From Lentisphaeria bacterium (lineage in GTDB: Bacteria > Verrucomicrobiota > Lentisphaeria > Victivallales > UBA1829), in contig JAGCTY010000063.1 in assembly GCA_017963105.1 (NCBI GenBank), positions 1-37,084 on the forward strand: 37,084 nucleotides of DNA. Direction: 5' to 3'. Below the pieces are notes generated by a model that was given only the letters and a program-made list of their open reading frames with translations, did not search any database and was not told the DNA's origin. A program made the translations under genes and the position numbers. Shown one piece after another: positions 31,876 to 37,084 of this stretch (its first letter is position 1; each line of letters begins with the position of its first letter).

Positions 31876-33347
31876 GCGCTTTTTGTCAGGCTTTTTGCCC
31901 AAATCGGCAGACTTTCGTCCCGTGCGCCCGCCACGATCACCACGTCGCCCCGTTTCACGACGGTTTTCAGGTGACGTTCGCATTCCGCGCGGTCGTCGAA
32001 ATGCAGAATGGACGCGGGATTCACGCCCGGCGCGGTCCGGCAGGTCTCCGCGACCTCGGCGCTGGTCGGGCTGAACGAGGCCGTGCCGCCCGCGTAGTAG
32101 ACCGGCAGGAAGATGAACTCGTCCGCCGGACGCAGGATGGAGGGCAGGGCGTTCGTCAGGGTTTCGCGCATGAAGCGCAGCGGAGCGAATCCGTGCGGCT
32201 GGAAAACCGTGACCACGCGTCCCTCCGGCGCGATCTCCTGTGCCGCGCCGATGCACGACTCCAGTTTCTCCACGTTGTGGGCGTAGTCGTCAATGACCTG
32301 CGCGCCGTTCGCCATGATGCCCATGCGGTCGAACCGCCGCGCCACGCCGCTGAACTCCGAGACCGCCTTCAGCGCGTCCGTCGGGTCGTACCCGCGCGAG
32401 GTCAGCACGGTATGCACCGCGAGCGCGTTCAGGGCATTGTGGCGGCCCGGCATCGGCAGGCGGATTTCCGGCAGGCCGTTGAACGCGCACCACGCGCTGC
32501 CGTCCGCCACGCGGTAGGAATCCAGCCGAAGGACATGGCGTCCGGCGTACGAGACCGGCGCGTCCGGGGCGCCGCTGAAAAGAAGGATCATTTTTGAGGA
32601 GGGGAATTTTTCCGGGCCGATCTCCTTGAACGCCGCCAGTTCCATTACCACGCATGAGCGGGCCGACAGCGAGAACTTCAGGAAGACTTCGGCCAGTTCT
32701 TCGCGCGAATAATGGTCCGTGCCGATGTTCAGGATGAGCGCAGCGTCCGGCACGTAGTTCAGCAGGCTCTTGTCGCTTTCGTCCGCCTCGATCACGAAAC
32801 CGCGCCCGGATCCTCCCCGGTAGTTTCCCGCCGCGCCCCCTTCGCGGAACCGTTTCACATAGCCGCCGGAGAGCATTCCCGGATCGCCGCCCAGGCGGTC
32901 CAGCGCGTCCGCCAGCCATGCGCTTACGGTCGTTTTGCCGCAGGTCCCGGTCACGGCGATCGTGAAGCGCCCGCGCAACGCCCCGATCCCGAGCGACAGC
33001 GCCTCGCTGCGGTGGAGGCGGCGCGTGCCGGGCGGCGCGCATCGGAAGTCCGGGTTGTCATCCTCGATCGCGGTCGAGTACACGACGGCGTCCGGCGCGT
33101 AGCCGTCCGCGTAGACCGAACCGTCCTGCGGATAGAGTTTCGCGCCGCATTTGCGGAGCGCCGCGAAGATGCGTTCGTTCTCCGGGTGACCGAGCGCCCG
33201 GTCGCTGCCGGTCACGGCGCAGCCGAGGTCGCGGAACATCTGGGCGAGTCCGCTCATGCCGATGCCGCCGATGCCGACGAAGTGGATGGTTTTCGGGAAA
33301 TCCGGCTTTGCGCCGGAGATTGTTTTTTCTGTCGATTCCGATGCCAT
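31872..33347 (-). CDS. murC: Divergent MurC-type UDP-N-acetylmuramate-amino acid ligase
   Basis: A 491-residue Mur ligase. The N-terminal domain begins IHFVGIGGIGMSGLAQMF, the MurC/Mpl-type nucleotide-sugar fold. The ATP loop is GTCGKTT (134-140), the middle domain has FVIEADESDKSLL and LNIGTDHYS, and the C-terminal domain has PGRHNALNALAV, GVARRFDRMG and VIDDYAHN. MurC adds L-Ala to UDP-MurNAc in peptidoglycan synthesis. Several usually fixed residues differ from canonical MurC: GTC for GTH, DDYAHN for DDYGHHP, and QPHGFAPLRF for QPHRYTRT. MurC is the closest assignment, but a paralogous ligase or Mpl-like function is possible. The ATG at 33347 is chosen over one 18 nt upstream because GAGGG precedes it. 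It lies apart from any division and cell-wall cluster. Confidence 0.75.
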   Translation of the reverse strand: MASESTEKTISGAKPDFPKTIHFVGIGGIGMSGLAQMFRDLGCAVTGSDRALGHPENERIFAALRKCGAKLYPQDGSVYADGYAPDAVVYSTAIEDDNPDFRCAPPGTRRLHRSEALSLGIGALRGRFTIAVTGTCGKTTVSAWLADALDRLGGDPGMLSGGYVKRFREGGAAGNYRGGSGRGFVIEADESDKSLLNYVPDAALILNIGTDHYSREELAEVFLKFSLSARSCVVMELAAFKEIGPEKFPSSKMILLFSGAPDAPVSYAGRHVLRLDSYRVADGSAWCAFNGLPEIRLPMPGRHNALNALAVHTVLTSRGYDPTDALKAVSEFSGVARRFDRMGIMANGAQVIDDYAHNVEKLESCIGAAQEIAPEGRVVTVFQPHGFAPLRFMRETLTNALPSILRPADEFIFLPVYYAGGTASFSPTSAEVAETCRTAPGVNPASILHFDDRAECERHLKTVVKRGDVVIVAGARDESLPIWAKSLTKSA

Positions 33348-33386
33348 GAATGTACCCTCGAACAAATCGTGTTTTCAGTTCACAAA

Positions 33387-33414
33387 ACAATAGCATCATC
33401 GGCGGAAAAATCAA
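33387..33414 (-). promoter_or_regulatory. Promoter of the mur ligase gene
   Basis: On the minus strand TTGATT (33414-33409), 16-bp spacer, TATTGT (33392-33387), about 40 nt before the start. Confidence 0.55.
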
Positions 33415-33436
33415 TACTTTCCGCCTGAAAAAACAC

Positions 33437-33473
33437 CAAAAAAAGCAGGACCGGAAAAAGATTTCCGATCCTG
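33437..33473 (-). terminator. Rho-independent terminator of the rplM-rpsI-argC operon
   Basis: Stem CAGGA-CGGAAA with TTTCCG-TCCTG (33446-33473, one mismatch), then CTTTTTTT on the minus strand. It lies 45 nt past the argC stop. Confidence 0.85.
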
Positions 33474-33518
33474 TTGCGTTTCTTAACGGATGAACGGGCT
33501 GTATCCCGTTGCGTCTGT

Positions 33519-34547
33519 TCAGACCAGCGCGGTCTCCTCGGGGAATCCGAACCGGATGTTGAAATCCTGCACGGCCTGTCCCGACGCGCCCTTGGTGAGG
33601 TTGTCGATGCAGGAGAAGAGCAGAAGCTTTCCGGTGTGGGAGTCGAGCTTGAAGCCGATCTCGCAGCAGTTCGTGAGCGTGACATGCTTCGTGTCGGGGA
33701 GCTTGCCGGCGGGGAGCACGCGCACGAACCGTTCGTTCCCGTATGCCTTCGCGAAGGCGTCCGCCACGGCTTCCTCGGTGCAGCCTTCGGCGGCGTCCAA
33801 AATGACCGTGGACTGGATGCCGCGGTTGGTCGGCACCAGATGCGGGATGAAGTTCATGTGGAGGGAGGGCAGCCCGGCGGCGACGGCGAGCTCCTGCTCG
33901 ATCTCGGGCAGGTGGCGGTGGCCGCTCACGCCATAGGCGCGCACACTCTCGTTGCATTCCGGGAAGATGTACGGCAGGTCGACCTTGCGTCCGGCCCCGG
34001 TCACGCCGCTCATGCTGCACGCCACGATGCCTTCGGGCGAAGCGAGCTTGGCCGCCAGGATTGCCGTGGTCGGGAGCAGGATGCTCGTGACGTAGCAGCC
34101 CGGGCAGGCGATCAGCTTCGCGGTGCGGATCTGTTCGCGGTAGCGTTCGGGGAGGCCGTAGACTGCGTCGGAGAGCAGTCCGGGCGCGGGATGGTCGATC
34201 TTGTAGTACTTTTTGTACTGGTCGAGGGAGCGCAGACGGAAGTCCGCGCTGATGTCGATGACGGTGAGCCCGGCATTGATGAACGGCTCGGCGAACTCGT
34301 GCGCGAGGCCGTGGGGAAGCGCCAGGAAAGCGGCGTCGCAGCCGGATTTGATGGCCTCGACGTCCGGCATGGAGAAGGACAGGCCGGTTCCGGCGAGACG
34401 GGGGAAGATTTCCGCGATGTCCTTGCCCGCATTCTGGCGGGACGTGATCACGCGGATATCGGCATACGGATGACGGGAAAGCAGGCGGAGAAGTTCTTCG
34501 CCTGCATATCCCGCGGCGCCGACGATTGCGACGCGTACTTTGTCCAT
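33519..34547 (-). CDS. argC: N-acetyl-gamma-glutamyl-phosphate reductase
   Basis: NADPH-dependent third enzyme of arginine biosynthesis, converting N-acetylglutamyl phosphate to the semialdehyde. 342 residues, type 1 size. The Rossmann N-terminus reads VRVAIVGAAGYAGEELLRLL. The active-site cysteine is Cys151 in IACPGCYVTS, and the catalytic histidine region is GVSGHRHLPEIEQE; IPHLVPTNRGI and CIDNLTKGASGQAVQ are family signatures. The ATG at 34547 follows GGAG by about 10 nt; a TTG at 34562 in the same frame is less likely. It starts 15 nt after rpsI, so it is the last gene of a ribosomal operon. No other arg genes are in view. Confidence 0.95.
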   Translation of the reverse strand: MDKVRVAIVGAAGYAGEELLRLLSRHPYADIRVITSRQNAGKDIAEIFPRLAGTGLSFSMPDVEAIKSGCDAAFLALPHGLAHEFAEPFINAGLTVIDISADFRLRSLDQYKKYYKIDHPAPGLLSDAVYGLPERYREQIRTAKLIACPGCYVTSILLPTTAILAAKLASPEGIVACSMSGVTGAGRKVDLPYIFPECNESVRAYGVSGHRHLPEIEQELAVAAGLPSLHMNFIPHLVPTNRGIQSTVILDAAEGCTEEAVADAFAKAYGNERFVRVLPAGKLPDTKHVTLTNCCEIGFKLDSHTGKLLLFSCIDNLTKGASGQAVQDFNIRFGFPEETALV

Positions 34548-34562
34548 GACGGCAGTCTCCAA

Positions 34563-34958
34563 TTAGCGTTTGGAGAACTGGAAGCGTCTGCGCGCGCCCG
34601 GCTGACCGGGTTTCTTGCGTTCCTTGACTCTGGAGTCGCGCGTCAGCATTCCGCTGCTCTTCAGCACGGACTTGTAGTTTTCGTCCATGATGACGAGGGC
34701 GCGGGCGATGCCGTGACGGATGGCGCCGGCCTGGCCGGCCTTGCCGCCGCCCACGACGGAGGCGTCGATGTCATACGCTTCGGCGGCGCCGGAGATGTTC
34801 AGGGGCTGCATCACATAGCCGCGGAGAGCTTCTGTGTCGAAATACTCTTCGAACTTCTGGCCGTTCACGGTGATCTTTCCGCTGCCGGCGTCGATGCGGA
34901 CGCGGGCGCTGGCGCATTTTCTGCGGCCGGTGGCGGCGATGGCGTTCTTCTTATCCAT
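34563..34958 (-). CDS. rpsI: 30S ribosomal protein S9
   Basis: Small-subunit protein whose basic C-terminal tail reaches the P-site tRNA. 131 residues. N-terminal ATGRRKCASARVRI, central ITVNGQKFEEYF, VVGGGKAGQAGAIRHGIARAL and the terminal basic tail KPGQPGARRRFQFSKR, ending in the conserved Lys-Arg. It lies 17 nt after rplM, the ancestral bacterial order, and 15 nt before argC. Confidence 0.97.
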   Translation of the reverse strand: MDKKNAIAATGRRKCASARVRIDAGSGKITVNGQKFEEYFDTEALRGYVMQPLNISGAAEAYDIDASVVGGGKAGQAGAIRHGIARALVIMDENYKSVLKSSGMLTRDSRVKERKKPGQPGARRRFQFSKR

Positions 34959-34975
34959 AAAATCTCAATGCTCCA

Positions 34976-35401
34976 TTACTTCACGGGTTCGGGTTTCTGG
35001 GCCGCGTGCGGATGCTCCGCACCGACGTACACTTTCAGCTTGGCGTACTGGGCACGGCCAAGACGTCCCTTCGGCATCATGCCCCACACGGCCTCGCGGA
35101 CCAGGCGGTCGGCGTGCTTCGCGCGGATCATTTCCGGCGTTTCGATTCTCTGGCCGCTGCGGTAGCCCGTCCAGCGGATGTACTTCTTACCGGTTTCCTT
35201 GCTGCCCGTGAGGACGGCTTTGCCCGCGTTGATCACGACGACGAACGCGCCGGTATCGACATGGGGGGTATAGGTCGGTTTATCTTTGCCGCGCAGCGCG
35301 TTCGCGATCTTGACGGCAAGTCTTCCAAGCGGTTCGCCCGCGGCGTCGAACAGCACGAATTTGCGTTCGATCTCGCCGGTCTTGGCCAAATAGGTTTTCA
35401 T
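34976..35401 (-). CDS. rplM: 50S ribosomal protein L13
   Basis: Early-assembly large-subunit protein, 141 residues, normal length. Family features include FVLFDAAGEPLGRLAVKIA, LRGKDKPTYTPHVDTGAFVVVINA, the KKYIRWTGYRSG segment and AVWGMMPKGRLGRAQYAKLKVY. AGGAG lies about 8-12 nt before the ATG. It is first in rplM-rpsI-argC, read from a promoter about 130 nt upstream, and its leader has a hairpin with a T-tract. Confidence 0.97.
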   Translation of the reverse strand: MKTYLAKTGEIERKFVLFDAAGEPLGRLAVKIANALRGKDKPTYTPHVDTGAFVVVINAGKAVLTGSKETGKKYIRWTGYRSGQRIETPEMIRAKHADRLVREAVWGMMPKGRLGRAQYAKLKVYVGAEHPHAAQKPEPVK

Positions 35402-35449
35402 TTCAGGATTGCTCCTCGTTCAGTTCAGTTTTGTATCAACTAATAATCG

Positions 35450-35473
35450 AAAAAAGGGCGTTCCGGAACTGCC
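35450..35473 (-). promoter_or_regulatory. Hairpin with T-tract in the rplM leader
   Basis: On the minus strand GGC-A-GTT, loop CCGG, AAC-GCC, followed by CTTTTTT. It sits in the transcribed leader, about 50 nt before the L13 start, and could act as an attenuator or autoregulatory element. The stem is short with one bulge, so confidence is low. Confidence 0.4.
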
Positions 35474-35528
35474 AGATCCCGGGACTTTCCTGACGTCGTA
35501 TTCGGGATATACCACATCGGAATCATTT

Positions 35529-35557
35529 AATATACCGCCGCTTCTCCCTTTTTTCAA
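35529..35557 (-). promoter_or_regulatory. Promoter of the rplM-rpsI-argC operon
   Basis: On the minus strand TTGAAA (35557-35552), 17-bp spacer, TATATT (35534-35529). A/T-tract sequence directly upstream (35569-35582) could act as an UP element. Confidence 0.75.
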
Positions 35558-35635
35558 ATCATTTCCGGTTTTTTCGCAAAAATTTTCACGAGTTTTTCTT
35601 TGAAAACCGGTCGCGGCGGGAAATGCGGAGCCTTC

Positions 35636-37084
35636 TCAACGGGTGATCGTGATGACGTCCCCGGCCTTGTAGCCGCCCGCGGGGAGATAGTCCCTGACTT
35701 CGCCGTTTTTGATGCGGACGCGGAATCCGGGCGTGTCGTGCGTGCAGGTGACGGTCGCCTCCTTGAATCCGCCGGTGCCGTGCCATGCGATATCGACCAC
35801 GAATCCGCCGCGTGCCTTGAGTCCCCTCACGGAACCGGAATCGAACCCGCCGGGCACCCGTATTCTGTCGATATGGAACTTGCTTTCGATCTTTTCCGTA
35901 TTCTGCAAGGCTTCAGCCCACGGCAGCGCGGGCAGGAGATCCAGCGTGTAGATGCGCTCGGCGCCGCGTTCCTCGTAAATGTGGCTCTGGAGGAGCATTT
36001 CGACGAGGCCGGAGAGCGCGCCGAAATTGCCGTCGATCTGGAACGGCGGATGCGCGTCGAGCAGGCTGCCGTAGACCCCGCCGCCGCCCATCACGACCGA
36101 TTCCTCGCTGACATAAGTGAGCTGTTCGCGCAGGAGCTTGTACGCGCGGTCGCCGTCGAGCAGGCGTGCCCAGAGGTTGATCTTCCACGCCTTCGACCAG
36201 CCGGTTCCCTCGTCGCCGCGGTGGTTCAGCACCACGCGCGCGCCGTGGGCCTCCTTCGTGTTCACACGCGGGTCGATCTGCGAGCCGGGCATGAGGGCGA
36301 AGAGCTGGGAGATGTGGCGGTGCTGGTCGCCGGGGTTGTCGACGTCCGGGCCCCACTCCTGGATCTGGCCGTAGCGGCCGATGGTGATCGGACGGATCTT
36401 TTCATTTGCGGCTTTCAGCTGTTTGAGGAATTCCTCGTCCTTGTCGCCGAGGACCTTCGCGGCGAAGAGGGTGTCGCGGAAGACTTCGCGGATGATGGCG
36501 GACTCCATTTCGCCGCCCCACGCCACGCTGCCGCCGCCGTTGTTCCCGTCGCGGAAACTGTTCTCCGGCGAGCTCGACGGGTTCATGGAGAGTTTGCCGT
36601 CCGGCCCCTCGACGAGCGCGGAGAGGAAGAACCGGCAGTTGTCCTTCATGGCGGGGTAGATCTTTTCGAGGTACGCCTTGTCGCCGTTGAACGCGTAGTG
36701 GTCGAACATCATCTGGCAGAACCAGCCGCCCGCGCTGAAGAACGGCCCCCACGGCAGGCTGCCGCCGGGCGCGGTCCAGCCCCAGGCGTTGGTCGTGTAG
36801 GCGCAGGTCCAGCCGGGCGCGTTGAAATACTCCTTTGCGGTAATGCGGCCGGACGGGATGAGCGAGAGGTTCAGGTTCACGGCCGGGGTCATGCACTCGG
36901 AGAGGTTGGCGGAGTTCACGGGCCAGTAGTTCATCTGGTAATTGATGTTGCTCTTGTAGTCGCATTTCCACGGCAGGTCGTAGCCGTCGCCCCAGATGCC
37001 CTGCGAGTTCGACGGCAGCGGGTTGTCCTCGCGGCTGGACGCGATCATGAGGTAGCGCCCGAACTGCGCGAAGAGCGCGGCGAA
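35636..37084 (-). CDS. GH95 family alpha-L-fucosidase, N-terminal part outside window
   Basis: The frame is open to the window edge; 482 C-terminal codons are visible of a protein usually about 750-800 residues or more. GH95 enzymes remove alpha-1,2-linked L-fucose (some act on galactose) with inversion. Seen in order: LFAQFGRYLMIASSR, LPSNSQGIWGDGYDLPW, NINYQMNYWPVNSANLSE with the Asn pair that activates water, LSMNPSSSPENSF with the general-acid glutamate region, and FQIDGNFGALSGLVEMLLQS near 36000-36045 with the conserved aspartate, then a C-terminal beta domain. The catalytic (alpha/alpha)6 barrel therefore looks intact. Export cannot be judged because the N-terminus is missing. It is upstream of, and on the same strand as, rplM but separated by 234 bp with its own promoter for rplM, so is not co-transcribed. 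Confidence 0.93.
   Translation of the reverse strand, partial: FAALFAQFGRYLMIASSREDNPLPSNSQGIWGDGYDLPWKCDYKSNINYQMNYWPVNSANLSECMTPAVNLNLSLIPSGRITAKEYFNAPGWTCAYTTNAWGWTAPGGSLPWGPFFSAGGWFCQMMFDHYAFNGDKAYLEKIYPAMKDNCRFFLSALVEGPDGKLSMNPSSSPENSFRDGNNGGGSVAWGGEMESAIIREVFRDTLFAAKVLGDKDEEFLKQLKAANEKIRPITIGRYGQIQEWGPDVDNPGDQHRHISQLFALMPGSQIDPRVNTKEAHGARVVLNHRGDEGTGWSKAWKINLWARLLDGDRAYKLLREQLTYVSEESVVMGGGGVYGSLLDAHPPFQIDGNFGALSGLVEMLLQSHIYEERGAERIYTLDLLPALPWAEALQNTEKIESKFHIDRIRVPGGFDSGSVRGLKARGGFVVDIAWHGTGGFKEATVTCTHDTPGFRVRIKNGEVRDYLPAGGYKAGDVITITR

Noticed and set aside
1..37084. Mobile elements, prophage, tRNA or rRNA genes
   Set aside because: No transposase, integrase, phage structural gene, terminal inverted repeats or tRNA cloverleaf could be recognised on either strand.

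Overview
The window is a GC-rich bacterial chromosome segment with no phage, plasmid, CRISPR, tRNA or rRNA signature. The organism is Gram-negative: it has a Kdo transferase (WaaA), signal peptides, a lipoprotein and an ExbB/ExbD energiser. A short alanyl-tRNA synthetase, a TPR-ExbB-ExbD-ExbD cluster, rplM-rpsI followed by argC, and host-glycan enzymes (GH112, GH95, GH30) point to the PVC superphylum, most likely a gut-associated Lentisphaerota or Kiritimatiellota lineage. That placement is inferred from gene content and rests on no marker phylogeny.

Layout. 1-3783 (+): 3' part of alaS, a STAS-domain protein and fumC. 3832-4764 (-): a GT-A-like glycosyltransferase. 4927-6489 (+): a structured 250-nt leader followed by an O-acetylhomoserine sulfhydrylase gene. 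6722-9808 (-): a giant Sel1-repeat lipoprotein with 27 repeats of exactly 36 residues. 10145-12304 (+): a GH112 phosphorylase. 12323-14943 (-): an AIM24-like membrane/coiled-coil protein and a polysaccharide pyruvyl transferase. 15191-18917 (+): a heterodimeric ABC exporter. 19067-20644 (+): a GT-C-like membrane protein. 20728-23726 (-): a secreted GH30 enzyme and waaA. 23879-31784 (-): a probable operon reading large TPR protein, small TPR protein, ExbB, ExbD, ExbD, rubrerythrin, then a repeat element and an aldo/keto reductase. 31872-33347 (-): a divergent MurC-type ligase. 33519-35401 (-): rplM-rpsI-argC. 35636-37084 (-): the C-terminal part of a GH95 alpha-L-fucosidase, open at the window edge.

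How the parts may work together. GH112 phosphorolyses galacto-N-biose/lacto-N-biose-type disaccharides, GH95 removes alpha-1,2-fucose and GH30 attacks beta-linked glycans, which fits foraging on mucin or milk-type glycans. WaaA, the pyruvyl transferase, the two glycosyltransferase-like proteins and perhaps the ABC pair suggest envelope polysaccharide assembly. The TPR-ExbB-ExbD-ExbD set looks like a proton-motive-force driven envelope machine whose TPR partners are large and poorly characterised.

Regulatory sequence is unusually readable. Most intergenic regions carry a sigma-70-like promoter with a -10 of TATATT or TATAAT, a 16-17 bp spacer and a TTG-type -35. The least explained items are the metY leader, the compensatory two-hairpin tandem repeat near 24.85-24.99 kb, the recurring T-tract/CG/A-tract dyads at promoters, and the divergent Mur ligase.
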